Below, one piece after another: positions 8,463-16,996 of a stretch of 64,000 nt of DNA; the stretch's first letter is position 1; the number at the start of each line of letters is the position of its first letter. The stretch spans positions 62,001 through 126,000 of the forward strand of contig JADKDV010000001.1 of the NCBI GenBank assembly GCA_016718315.1, written 5' to 3'. The translations under genes were made by a program, and so were the position numbers. A model generated the notes under the pieces. The model was not told the origin of the DNA. It was given only the letters and a program-made list of their open reading frames with translations, and made no database searches. Source of the stretch: Candidatus Obscuribacter sp. Its GTDB lineage: Bacteria; Cyanobacteriota; Vampirovibrionia; Obscuribacterales; Obscuribacteraceae.

Positions 8463-10364
8463 CTAAGGTTCGCCGGTTTCGGGCGGATATAGTCCATCGA
8501 GCAATTCTTTGTACTTTTCGGTGACGAGCTTGCGTTTGACCTTAAAAGTCGGGGTCAGCTCGTTGTCTTCGATGGTAAAGTCCTTGGCTAGTAGGGCAAA
8601 CTTTTTGATTTTTTCAAAGTTGGCAAGCCCATCGTTGCGTTTATTGACCGCTGCTTCTACTTCTTTGATGATTGCTGGCTCCAGGATGAGCTTATCCATG
8701 TCGCTGCCGGCGATTTTGTGTTTGGTGGCTAGAGCTTTGACGGCATCAGCATGCAGGGTAAAAAGACAGCTAATAAATTTGCGCTTGTCACCATAAACCA
8801 GACAGTGACTGACTAGCGGGTCACCTTTGAAGAGGTTTTCGATAAATTGTGGCGCCACATGCTTGCCGCCAGCGGTGATGATGATGTCTTTTTTGCGGTC
8901 TTTGATGCGGATGTAGCCTTCATCATCGATTTCGGCAATGTCACCAGTCTTAAACCAGCCGTCTTCAAAGGCTTCTCTGGTAGCATCAGGGTCTTTGTAA
9001 TAGCCGCTAAAAATCGTTGTACCGCGCACCAGTAGCTCACCATCGCTGGCGATTTTTGCCTCGACACCAGTCAGCGGTCTGCCTACTGTGCCGACACGAT
9101 TTTCTTTTGGTGTGTTGCAAGCCAGTGGTGCTGTGCTCTCGGTCAGTCCATAACCCTCGACTATACACAGTCCAATGGTGTCAAAAAATTCTTGTACATC
9201 TTTTGGTAGTGGCGCTGCACCTGATACCATCATGCGCAGTCTGCCGCCAAAACGCCGGCGTATTTTGCTAAACACCAGGCGATCTGCGGCTCTTAGCTCT
9301 GCCTGGTGCAATTGTCTGGCTAGCGACTTTTGTGATTCGGCACCTTTTTCTGCGTTTGTGCGCTCGGCAGCGGTAGTTGATCTGTCTTCAAAGCTGCCTT
9401 TGATGGCGCCGACCACTTTTGCTGAGTTCCTTTTGTTTAGACCAAAAGCCCATTTGATTAAGATCTGCTGCGGCTTTGGTAGATGGCGCACTTCATACTG
9501 GATGCGCTGATAGGCTTTTTCGTAAAAGCGCGGGACACCATTGAGGATGCTCGGTCTTGTTTCGACCATGTTTTTGGGGACAGTCTCAATACCTTCAGCG
9601 TAAGCCATTGTTACGCCAAAAAAGACACTCATAAATTGGCCGCCGACACGCTCATACACATGAGAGAGTGGCAAAAATGAAAGCACCAGATCGCGCTCGC
9701 TAAAGTCCAGACGCTCTCCTATAGATTGGCACACTGAGATGATTTGGCGATGATGCAGCATCACGCCTTTGGGTACACCAGTGGTACCAGATGTGTAGAC
9801 TATCGAGGCCAGAGTCTCGGGCGTTATGGCCTGGCGCAAATTATTTAGCTCTTCTTTGTGCGCTAATAGATAAATCTCACCGTCTTTGAGCAAATCGTCC
9901 CAGGTCATAATCCGCAAGTTGTCTCTGGAGGGCGGCGCACTGCCAGACAAAAGCACTATGGATTTGAGATTGGGTGGGGTGTTTTTGACAGCCAGTAGTT
10001 TATTTAGCTGGGATTCGTCTTCAGCAAAAATACAGGAGACTTCGCTGTGTCTGACTAGATAGTCCACCTCGGCAATTGCCAGAGTGGGATAAATCGGTAC
10101 GGTGACACAACCCAGCGAGAGTATTGCCAAATCTGCCCATGTCCACTTGGGATTGCTATGCGAAAGTATAGCCACATGGGCACCGGCACTGATGCCATTT
10201 TTGGCTAGCCCAGCCATGGCTAACTCGACAATTAAACCGTGCTCGCGCCATATGACTGTGGTGTACTGACCCTGCACTTTGTGCATAATCGCTGGACTCT
10301 CTGGCGTATCGCGCACGCGCCGCCAAAATACATCTACGATTGTTTTGTCCGGGGTAGCTGCCAT
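8463..10364 (-). CDS. long-chain fatty acid--CoA ligase (AMP-forming, FadD15/ACSL type)
   Basis: The 633-residue protein has the AMP-binding P-loop 'IVYTSGTTGVPKGVML' (residues ~188-203), the 'GYGLTESTAP' adenine-site motif near 405, 'GWFKTGDIAEIDDEGYI' near 468 and the hinge 'IKDRKKDIIITAGGKHVAP' near 488. The insert between the P-loop and the GYG motif is long and basic, as in long-chain rather than medium-chain enzymes. It activates fatty acids to acyl-CoA at the membrane. It is the last gene of a run with cutA and the two-domain hydrolase, 12 bases after cutA. Confidence 0.9.
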   Translation of the reverse strand: MAATPDKTIVDVFWRRVRDTPESPAIMHKVQGQYTTVIWREHGLIVELAMAGLAKNGISAGAHVAILSHSNPKWTWADLAILSLGCVTVPIYPTLAIAEVDYLVRHSEVSCIFAEDESQLNKLLAVKNTPPNLKSIVLLSGSAPPSRDNLRIMTWDDLLKDGEIYLLAHKEELNNLRQAITPETLASIVYTSGTTGVPKGVMLHHRQIISVCQSIGERLDFSERDLVLSFLPLSHVYERVGGQFMSVFFGVTMAYAEGIETVPKNMVETRPSILNGVPRFYEKAYQRIQYEVRHLPKPQQILIKWAFGLNKRNSAKVVGAIKGSFEDRSTTAAERTNAEKGAESQKSLARQLHQAELRAADRLVFSKIRRRFGGRLRMMVSGAAPLPKDVQEFFDTIGLCIVEGYGLTESTAPLACNTPKENRVGTVGRPLTGVEAKIASDGELLVRGTTIFSGYYKDPDATREAFEDGWFKTGDIAEIDDEGYIRIKDRKKDIIITAGGKHVAPQFIENLFKGDPLVSHCLVYGDKRKFISCLFTLHADAVKALATKHKIAGSDMDKLILEPAIIKEVEAAVNKRNDGLANFEKIKKFALLAKDFTIEDNELTPTFKVKRKLVTEKYKELLDGLYPPETGEP

Positions 10365-10376
10365 TGACGGTGGTTC

Positions 10377-10706
10377 TTATTTGCCTGTTTTGTCTTTGAG
10401 GCTGCCGAGCAGCCAATCTAGATACTTTTGTGAGCCGTGTTCGATAGACATGGCAATTACTTCTGGGAGTTGGTAGGAGTGCAGTTGTTTGACTCTTGTT
10501 TCGAGTCTATCGTATATGGCGCTTGATGTTTTCATTACAAGCAAGGATTCTTGATCCTTGGCTACCGAGCCCTGCCACATATAGACGGATCGTACAGAGG
10601 GCACGATATTTACGCAAGCAACTAGCCCCTCTTCCACCAGCGTTTCTGCTAGCTTGTCAGCATCGTCAGGCGGGCAGGTTACGTAGACGACGATTGCTTC
10701 TGTCAT
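10377..10706 (-). CDS. cutA: divalent cation tolerance protein CutA
   Basis: The ATG at 10706 gives 'MTEAIVVYVTCPPDDADKL', the usual CutA1 N-terminus, and leaves one base to the preceding stop; an upstream in-frame start would overlap the neighbour by 56 bases. The 109-residue protein has the conserved 'LVEEGLVACVNIVP' near residue 25, 'SVYMWQG' near 42 and 'HSYQLPEVIAMSIEHGSQ' near 75. CutA1 forms very stable trimers and has been linked to copper tolerance, though its biochemical role is unsettled. Confidence 0.93.
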   Translation of the reverse strand: MTEAIVVYVTCPPDDADKLAETLVEEGLVACVNIVPSVRSVYMWQGSVAKDQESLLVMKTSSAIYDRLETRVKQLHSYQLPEVIAMSIEHGSQKYLDWLLGSLKDKTGK

Positions 10707-10707
10707 T

Positions 10708-11823
10708 TTAAAATCTTTGTCTTGTGGTGAGTTCGGCACCGCACTCGTTGACAAACTCTGCAAGTAGCTCTGTCGCTCGATTAAAGAGCATACCCTGCAA
10801 GCGCGGCATGCGATAACGGCGCGACATCCTCACCGCTAGTGTGGGTACACCGAGATCATCAGCGATAAAAGTTGCTAGCGGCTTGATGTATTTGTCCTCA
10901 CGCTCGCCACCAATTTGCTCAAGTGGTGACAGCTTAAGTCTCAGTCTGCTCTCAAAGTCATAGTCAGTTTGCTTGCCGTAGTATGAGACCTGCAAGCCTG
11001 GTGCCTCTTGCCAGGTAGCACCCATGAGCATGAGCACCATGCCGATTTGACCGCTTTTGACCAGGTCTGTAATTGCTGCCTTAAAAGGTGTCTCGTGATA
11101 AAAACAAGGATCTGCCACCATGCAATAGTTGGCACTGAGTGTGTGGCAATTGCTCATGCGATTGAGTAAATAAGCCATAGAGCCAGTAAATGACTCTTGC
11201 TCTTGGAACTCTCCCTCGCGCCAAAAAGCCGTGGCATGTGGTGCAATCACCAAGACTGGGATATCGCCACCAGCAAATTTGTAATCAGGCTCACCATAAG
11301 GTGGCATCTGCTCATAGCGCTCAGCGAGCTGACTCTCGTGCTGGATAGCCCAGTCGGTAGGGGCTGAGACTGGTTGATTGCCGATGATATAGCGCAGCGC
11401 CATATCGATGTCGGCAAAGCGGGCTTGAGAGTGTGACAAGACCCAGGGGCTAAAAGGGGCAGCACCGACAACTGTGACCAGTTTGCCGCGTCTATGAGCA
11501 TAAAATATTTCCATCGCTGTGCCGTAATTGGCACGCTCGATGTTAGCCAAAAGACCATCGCTCTGGTCAATGAGATCGAGTGCGCGTCTAACTCTCTGGT
11601 CAGACGAGTCGGCTAGCTCAATGGCATCATCAAAATTAAAATCAGTCTCGGTCCAGGCAAACTCAAGTGGATTAATCACTCGCAAGCCGTGGTTGGTGAG
11701 GCGCATCATGGCGATAGTACGCCAGTCTGTCTGCGGGTTGGCCGACCAGTTTACTCCCGGTGTGGACTGCGTAAACTCGCCCACATCGACTGCTGCTCCT
11801 GTTAGGTAAATGGACGATAGCAT
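10708..11823 (-). CDS. two-domain protein: nucleoside 2-deoxyribosyltransferase-like + N-formylglutamate amidohydrolase-like
   Basis: The ATG at 11823 is chosen because it opens the Rossmann-like first domain directly ('MLSSIYLTGAAVDVGEF'). Residues ~1-160 resemble nucleoside 2-deoxyribosyltransferases: 'RVINPLEF', 'LIDQSDGLLANIERANYGTAMEIFYA' (seen as 'DQSDGLLANI' and 'GTAMEIFYAH'), then 'ADIDMALRYI'. Residues ~185-370 resemble N-formylglutamate amidohydrolases: 'VLVIAPHATAFWREGE', then acidic and His positions. The combination in one chain is not one I recognise as standard. It heads the cutA/acyl-CoA ligase operon. The substrate is unknown. Confidence 0.6.
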   Translation of the reverse strand: MLSSIYLTGAAVDVGEFTQSTPGVNWSANPQTDWRTIAMMRLTNHGLRVINPLEFAWTETDFNFDDAIELADSSDQRVRRALDLIDQSDGLLANIERANYGTAMEIFYAHRRGKLVTVVGAAPFSPWVLSHSQARFADIDMALRYIIGNQPVSAPTDWAIQHESQLAERYEQMPPYGEPDYKFAGGDIPVLVIAPHATAFWREGEFQEQESFTGSMAYLLNRMSNCHTLSANYCMVADPCFYHETPFKAAITDLVKSGQIGMVLMLMGATWQEAPGLQVSYYGKQTDYDFESRLRLKLSPLEQIGGEREDKYIKPLATFIADDLGVPTLAVRMSRRYRMPRLQGMLFNRATELLAEFVNECGAELTTRQRF

Positions 11824-12192
11824 CCTTTTAACTGACTCCCAACTGCAACCGCTGTATTTGAGACACCTGTACCTTAAGGTAGTAATCCTCAATGGCGGTA
11901 CTCAACCATCTATATACCACAGTGGCGCCTCGATTGAACCACTTTGGCGTATATCTATTGTATGCGAATATCCATCCTCAGTGGCTCTGACTCGGATTTG
12001 CGTTGCATCTCCTTAGGATGACAAAGGAGCTAAGAGGCATAAAAAGCCAATCTCGGGCAAAAATTGTGGCGCGCATTAAAAGCTCGGCTATTGTTTATTT
12101 GCTCTGGGCTTACGCTTTGGTTAGTATGAGAAGCTGTTTGTGGTTATAGCTTGTTGCGCGCAGCTGTTTGCAAAAGCTGATAGGTGGAGTAA

Positions 12193-12804
12193 ATGGTTTT
12201 AAAAGCAAACTGTGTCTCGCTGGCACTTTTAGCACTTGTGGTATTTAGCTCGTCGCTTGCTGCTTGCTCCGGCAATGGTCCAGGTAGTGGTCAGTATCAG
12301 CAGGGCGGCCAAAACCAGGGTGGCGGTCAGTATCAGGGTGGTCAGTATCAAGGTGGCAGCAGCCCCTATCAACAAGGCGCCACAACACCTTTGGCACCAG
12401 CTCAGGGACAGGGCAATCCTCAGGCTCCCCAGGGTGTCCAGAGCCAAAATCTCCAGGGTCAAGCGCCAGCACTCTACGAGACCGAAGTGCAGCAAGCACA
12501 AGCCAATCACGCCATAAAACAAATGGTGACCATTACAACACGGGTCAAGCGCATGCTGCCCGAGGACCGCAAAGGTCGTGCCCATGAGAAGTTTTTGCTG
12601 GGTTTGCAAGACGGCTCAACAGTTTTGGTAGCCCATAGTATTGATAGTGCGCCCTATGTACCAGTGCAGCCTGGCGATATTGTCACTATTCACGGCGAGT
12701 ACATCTGGAACGCCAAGGGTGGCCTTATCCACTGGACCCACCACACTGACAGTCCCAGGCATGAAGGCGGCTGGATCGACTTTAACGGTCAGCGCTATCA
12801 ATAA
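12193..12804 (+). CDS. lipoprotein with DUF3465 domain
   Basis: The 203-residue precursor has a lipoprotein signal peptide with lipobox 'SSLAAC' (Cys near residue 25). A Gln/Gly-rich linker follows, with repeated 'QGGQYQGG' units to about residue 100. The C-terminal 90 residues match DUF3465: 'RAHEKFLLGLQDGSTVLVAHS', 'PVQPGDIVTIHGEY', 'WNAKGGLIHWTHHD' and 'GGWIDFNGQRYQ' are recognisable. It is likely a periplasmic or outer-membrane-anchored OB-like domain. Function is unknown. Confidence 0.8.
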   Translation: MVLKANCVSLALLALVVFSSSLAACSGNGPGSGQYQQGGQNQGGGQYQGGQYQGGSSPYQQGATTPLAPAQGQGNPQAPQGVQSQNLQGQAPALYETEVQQAQANHAIKQMVTITTRVKRMLPEDRKGRAHEKFLLGLQDGSTVLVAHSIDSAPYVPVQPGDIVTIHGEYIWNAKGGLIHWTHHTDSPRHEGGWIDFNGQRYQ

Positions 12805-12870
12805 ATAAGTAGATCTTTGGCGCGAAGATAAAATCTCGGCGGCTGCAAAACCAGAATAAATAATTTTCAG

Positions 12871-12991
12871 GTTGCCAAGTGGAGCGGGAACTCTGTTCGG
12901 TTATGGTGGTCTTCCCCTTGCCAACTTTGCGCTTCGGCAATGCGGTGCATCGAGGCGATATGATGAGCGATTGCTACGGTCAAGGAAGCGC
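12871..12991. ncRNA. candidate structured RNA: two adjacent hairpins
   Basis: This lies in the 325-base gap between the DUF3465 lipoprotein and a small secreted protein. Hairpin 1 is closed by GTTGCCAAG (12871-12879) and CTTGCCAAC (12917-12925), pairing 8 of 9, with an inner GGGAA/TTCCC stem. Hairpin 2 follows after three bases: GCGCTTC (12929-12935) pairs perfectly with GAAGCGC (12985-12991), with an inner GCAAT/ATTGC stem. There is no T-run, so it is not a simple terminator. It does not match SRP RNA, RNase P RNA or tmRNA motifs I know. It may be a small RNA or a leader of the downstream gene. The rest of the gap shows nothing clear. Confidence 0.35.
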
Positions 12992-13129
12992 CTGAAACGG
13001 CTCTCCGCTTGACATTAGAAAGTGCTCACATGATTGTTAATACATTTAGCAAATGCTTTCCATTCGAGCAAACCGCACTTATACTCGTGTTCTGAAGCGC
13101 AATTGGCACCCTTTTAAAAAGGACATCTG

Positions 13130-13429
13130 ATGCATATGTACAGAGCTAACTCCATTAAGTCTCTTACGCTCGCTGCCATGATTGTGGCGGGACTGGGTGC
13201 TTCTGTTTTGTCCGCTAGAGCTGATGAGCAACTGGCTGTCTCCTTGCCTGCTGTATCGACTTTTGCCAAGAGTGATGTCACTCTCGGTGAGGCAGTCAAA
13301 TACATCCAGAGCCACCGTGCCTCTAAAATCGATGGTGTTACCGAGACCAGAGTGACCCGCACAAGCGGTAAGCGTCAGGCTGCACAACATACTTACATCA
13401 TGGGCGGCGCTGAAGCTTTCCCAATGTAA
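13130..13429 (+). CDS. small secreted protein of unknown function
   Basis: The 99-residue precursor has a clear signal peptide with a likely cleavage site after 'VLSARA' (residue ~33). The mature part of about 66 residues has no cysteines and no motif I recognise. An AAGGA ribosome binding site precedes the ATG by about 8 bases. It follows the structured intergenic segment and precedes an acyl-CoA synthetase gene by 61 bases. Confidence 0.6.
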   Translation: MHMYRANSIKSLTLAAMIVAGLGASVLSARADEQLAVSLPAVSTFAKSDVTLGEAVKYIQSHRASKIDGVTETRVTRTSGKRQAAQHTYIMGGAEAFPM

Positions 13430-13490
13430 AAACAGCTGCTTTCAATCTATCATTATGCAAAGGCTCGGTATCAACTGAGCCTTTACTGTT

Positions 13491-15350
13491 ATGAGGACAG
13501 ATTGCAAAGTGATCACTAAACCGATGAAACAAAGCCAGTCCAATACCAATCTAGATTTTGCTCAGCCCCTGAGTTATGACTACGGCATCTGTGCCGAGAC
13601 ATTGCTTGGCTACACTCTCAGTGGACATCTCGATCTGGTTGCTACTCAATCGCTTGATCATCAGGCGGTTACAAGTGTGCTCGAGGATGTCTCCTTTACC
13701 TATGGAGAGTTTAAGGAGCAAACCGAATTGTTTGCTCGTGCTCTCATGGCGCGGGGCATTGTGCGCGGCGACAGAGTCGGCATCTGGTCGACAAATAACT
13801 GGCGCTGGCTGGCGGTACTGTATGCGGTGAGTCGAGTTGGCGGCATCCTGGTCAATATCAATCCCGCTTACCGTGTGCCTGAGCTTGAGTATGTCCTCAA
13901 CCAGTCTGGCGTCAAATTGCTCTTTACCATCCCCCAAAACCGCAGCAGCAATTATCTAGCTATGCTCGAAGAGCTGGCTCCGTCGATATTTGATCGCGTG
14001 GTGGCAGATGAGAGCAAAAATGCTGATAGCAAAAACGCACTGGCTGCCCGTGTGCCCGACTTGCAAGACATAGTTGTTATGCCAGGTATGGACGCTGATG
14101 GCAAACCACACCCGTATCCTTTTGGTAGTAACAGTGGTATTGAGCCGCTCAACAACAACAGTCATCTCTTTGCCGTAGAAGAATTTTTGGAGTTAGCTAA
14201 AGGCGTAAGTCCAGAGCAATTGCAGCAAAGACAAGCGGTTATTCAGTTTGATGATCCTGTCAATATTCAGTACACCTCCGGTACGACTGGTTTTCCCAAA
14301 GGGGTCACTCTTAGTCATCACAACCTTCTAAACAACGGCTTGTTTGCTGCTCGGGCAATGGCTCTTGATACCACAACTCGCTTTGCCATCCCCATGCCGT
14401 TTTATCATTGTGGTGGCATGGTCAGCTCTGCTCTTGCTACCTTTAGCATCGGCGGGACAGTGATTATCCCTGCTCCTTATTTTGAGGAGCTGACAGTGAT
14501 GCAAGCTGTGGCAAAAGAGAGAGCTACTCATATCTCTGGTGTGCCGACGATGTTTATCGGGCAGCTCGAGCATCCGCGCTACAAAGAGTTTGATTACACA
14601 TCACTGCGTGGTGGCTTTATGGCCGGTGCACCATGTCCGGTGCAGCTGATGCGCCGTGTTGCTAGTGAGATGCATGTGCCTGAGGTCGTTATCCTGTATG
14701 GTCTGACTGAGGTCTCTCCCTTGATGACAGCCACCACTATCAGTGACTCCATGGAGACTCGCGCTACCACGGTAGGACGCGCTATCGCTGGGGTAGAGGT
14801 CAAAATCATCGATCCTGAGACCGGACGTGTTGTCCCTCGCGACAGTCAGGGTGAAATCTGCTGCCGTGGTCATGGCATCATGCTCGGCTACTACAAAAAC
14901 GAAAAAGCGACTCGTGAATGCATCGACCATGCTGGTTGGTTGCATAGCGGGGACCTGGGTGTGATGGACGCGCACGGTTATATCAAAATCACCGGACGCA
15001 AAAAGGACATGATCATACGCGGCGGTGAGAATATCTATCCTCGCGAAGTGGAAGAAGTCTTGCACGGTCATGCCAAAATCAGTCAGGCTCAGATATTTGG
15101 TATCCCGGACGAAAAGCTGGGTGAAGAAGTCTGTCTCTGGATGATGCTTAAAGCCAATGAGACGCTGACCCAGGAGGAGCTTATCCTCTGGCTCAAAGAG
15201 CGTATCGCGCACTTTAAGCTGCCTCGGCATGTGCGTACAGTTTCAGCATTTCCCATGACAGTGACTGGCAAAATCCAAAAGTTTGCCATGCGTGAAGCCA
15301 TGATCGAAGAGCTGGGATTGGGCAAAGTCGCTGCTATTGAGACTGCTTAG
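13491..15350 (+). CDS. AMP-binding acyl-CoA synthetase (short/medium-chain type)
   Basis: The 619-residue protein (or 608 from the ATG at 13524) has the P-loop 'IQYTSGTTGFPKGVTL' near residue 260, 'ILYGLTEVSPLMT' near 402, 'GWLHSGDLGVMDAHGYI' near 485, 'ITGRKKDMIIRGGENIYP' near 505 and the catalytic C-terminal Lys in 'TGKIQKFAMR'. The compact layout and 'GGENIYPREVEE' hinge fit the FadK/medium-chain group rather than the long-chain enzyme at 8463. A roughly 60-residue insert (about 160-220) precedes the P-loop. Its 3' end borders the large homopolymer tract. Confidence 0.9.
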   Translation: MRTDCKVITKPMKQSQSNTNLDFAQPLSYDYGICAETLLGYTLSGHLDLVATQSLDHQAVTSVLEDVSFTYGEFKEQTELFARALMARGIVRGDRVGIWSTNNWRWLAVLYAVSRVGGILVNINPAYRVPELEYVLNQSGVKLLFTIPQNRSSNYLAMLEELAPSIFDRVVADESKNADSKNALAARVPDLQDIVVMPGMDADGKPHPYPFGSNSGIEPLNNNSHLFAVEEFLELAKGVSPEQLQQRQAVIQFDDPVNIQYTSGTTGFPKGVTLSHHNLLNNGLFAARAMALDTTTRFAIPMPFYHCGGMVSSALATFSIGGTVIIPAPYFEELTVMQAVAKERATHISGVPTMFIGQLEHPRYKEFDYTSLRGGFMAGAPCPVQLMRRVASEMHVPEVVILYGLTEVSPLMTATTISDSMETRATTVGRAIAGVEVKIIDPETGRVVPRDSQGEICCRGHGIMLGYYKNEKATRECIDHAGWLHSGDLGVMDAHGYIKITGRKKDMIIRGGENIYPREVEEVLHGHAKISQAQIFGIPDEKLGEEVCLWMMLKANETLTQEELILWLKERIAHFKLPRHVRTVSAFPMTVTGKIQKFAMREAMIEELGLGKVAAIETA

Positions 15351-15391
15351 GTTTTGTCTTGGCGATGAGACTAGCGACGCCAATACTGATA

Positions 15392-15792
15392 ACAAAAAAA
15401 CCAAACAAAAAAAAAAAAAAAAAGCACGCCGCGCCCCCCCCCCCCCCCGAGGGGGGATTCTCAAAAAAAAAAAAAAAAAAAAAAGGCCGCGGGCGGGGGC
15501 CCGCCGCCCCAAACGGGGGGGGGGGGGGGGGCCGGGCGGCAAAACCCCCCGGGGGGGGGGGGGGGGAGGCGGCGCCCCCCGGGCGGGGCCCCCCCCGGGG
15601 GGGGGCGCGGGGGGGGGGGGGGGGGGGGGGGGGGCCCGCCCCGCGGGGGGGGGGCCCCGGGGGGGGGGGGCGGGGGGGGGGGGGGGGGGAGGGGGGGGCC
15701 GCCGGCGCGCGCCCCCCCCCCCCCCCGCGCGCCCCCCCCCGGGCCCCCCGTCCCGGGGGGGGGGGGGGGGGGGAAAGGGGGGGGGGGGGCGC
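15392..15792. repeat. homopolymer mosaic (A, C and G runs), probable assembly artefact
   Basis: About 400 bases consist almost only of long A, C and G runs, with G predominating and virtually no T. Open frames across it are Gly/Pro/Arg/Lys-only translations and are not genes. It lies between the acyl-CoA synthetase stop and the first pilin-like gene. Nothing biological is called in it. The true spacing here should be treated as unknown. Confidence 0.75.
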
Positions 15793-15867
15793 AGTGTCGG
15801 ATAAATAAGCCGCTTGGACTGGGCGCTGGGTATACTGAAATTAGTATCTCAGACTAGACTGGCCCAG

Positions 15868-16365
15868 ATGTCCAACGACCCCCCAAAAGCGCGCCCGGCG
15901 GGCGATCGCGCAAACGGACAATATAACCGCTCAAAGGACAGCTCAGTGCTGACCTGGCCGCTTATCCGCAGATTGGAGAGCGCGGCTTTTTTGGCGATGT
16001 TTATCGCTGTGCCATTGTTTGCTTTTAGGGTGGTGGACTATACAGCCCGGCAGCTGGCGCTCAATAACTCCGCCCATGAGCTGGTAAAAGACATCCGCAG
16101 GGTCAAAGAGATGGCTGCTCAGTTTGATATGCCAATCACTGTGGAGTCGCACCGGTACAACGATACCGGGCAGGGCTCATATATCATCCGCTCACCCAAA
16201 AAGACCATCGAAGAAGTGATCCTGCCCAAGGGCGTGACTATGGTCGGGGAAGTAACCTTTGGGGAGGATGGCTCGCCCAAGCAGCCGTCCACGTTTGACG
16301 TGTCGCTAGAAAACCGAAGTCTGACAGTCAATATCGACAAAACTGGTGTGGCGAGTATGAGGTAG
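15868..16365 (+). CDS. membrane-anchored pseudopilin-like protein
   Basis: The ATG at 15868 is preferred over an upstream TTG that lies close to the homopolymer tract. The 165-residue product has a short basic, Pro-rich cytosolic N-terminus, one hydrophobic segment ('AAFLAMFIAVPLFAFRVV', residues ~39-56) and a soluble domain resembling GspH/FimT-type minor pseudopilins ('SYIIRSPKKTIEEVILPKGV'). The canonical G^F(S/T)xxE prepilin site is not evident, so processing is uncertain. It lies 65 bases before three prepilin genes on the same strand and is likely part of that operon. Confidence 0.5.
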   Translation: MSNDPPKARPAGDRANGQYNRSKDSSVLTWPLIRRLESAAFLAMFIAVPLFAFRVVDYTARQLALNNSAHELVKDIRRVKEMAAQFDMPITVESHRYNDTGQGSYIIRSPKKTIEEVILPKGVTMVGEVTFGEDGSPKQPSTFDVSLENRSLTVNIDKTGVASMR

Positions 16366-16430
16366 GTGAAATCGTGACTTGCAGTGCCTTATAGGGCATA
16401 GATAATGGAGTGCAACGTGGGTAGTGCTTT

Positions 16431-16996
16431 ATGTCTTTCTACATGAAACCAAAAGTTAACTTGAGCAGAAGGAAGGGAATTCGAGGTCGTTCTGGTTTTT
16501 CCATCGTTGAATTGCTTGTTGCGTTACTCCTCGGCACTACAATTTCTCTTACGATGCTAGATATGTACAGCAAAGTGCAAGGAATTGGTACGTCAAATCA
16601 GAACGAACTGAGAGCTAATTTAATTCTTCAGGAATTAGTTGAACAAACTAGATCCATGGATTATGAGTTCTTGTCTCAACTTAAGAGCCAGGATCTGATT
16701 CCAATTCCTCCGAATTTGACCACTCAATTGGAGCCAATACCGGCAATTAGAACTCAACCGGCACAACTGAATTTTTAAGTAAGTCTTGGAACCCTAAAAT
16801 TGACCTTTCTAAATTTTCAGGTACCGTAAATTATCGAGTTGATTCGGTTATTGGATCTCCCAGGGCTGTAGAGGTAACTATCTCAGTTTCTTACACTGAT
16901 GGCGAGCATAAGGGCATAAGTGCCACCAACATTGGACGAACCATCACTGCCAAAACTGTAGTCACCGATGATGGGGTCAACAGATGGACTCCATGA
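16431..16996 (+). pseudogene. minor pseudopilin (PilV/GspI-like), single frameshift
   Basis: The N-terminus carries a class III signal: a basic leader then 'SGFSIVELLVALLLGT' with Gly-Phe at the cleavage site and Glu at +5. The frame stops at 16776-16778. Coding potential continues without interruption one frame over, starting with 'SKSWNPKIDLSKFSG', and ends at TGA 16994-16996, which overlaps the next gene's ATG. Restoring one T in the T5 run at 16772-16776 would give a single protein of about 188 residues. The coherent downstream frame argues for an indel error or a very recent mutation. The role would be minor pilin assembly in a type IV pilus or type II secretion-like machine. Confidence 0.75.

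Noticed and set aside
12871..12991. SRP RNA, tmRNA or RNase P RNA
   Set aside because: None of the conserved motifs (SRP apical GGAAG/AGCA loop, tmRNA tag and acceptor ends, RNase P P4 bases) are present.
15337..15808. Two long plus-strand open frames of Gly/Pro/Arg/Lys composition
   Set aside because: They are translations of the homopolymer tract and have no start context, no varied amino acid use and no ribosome binding site.
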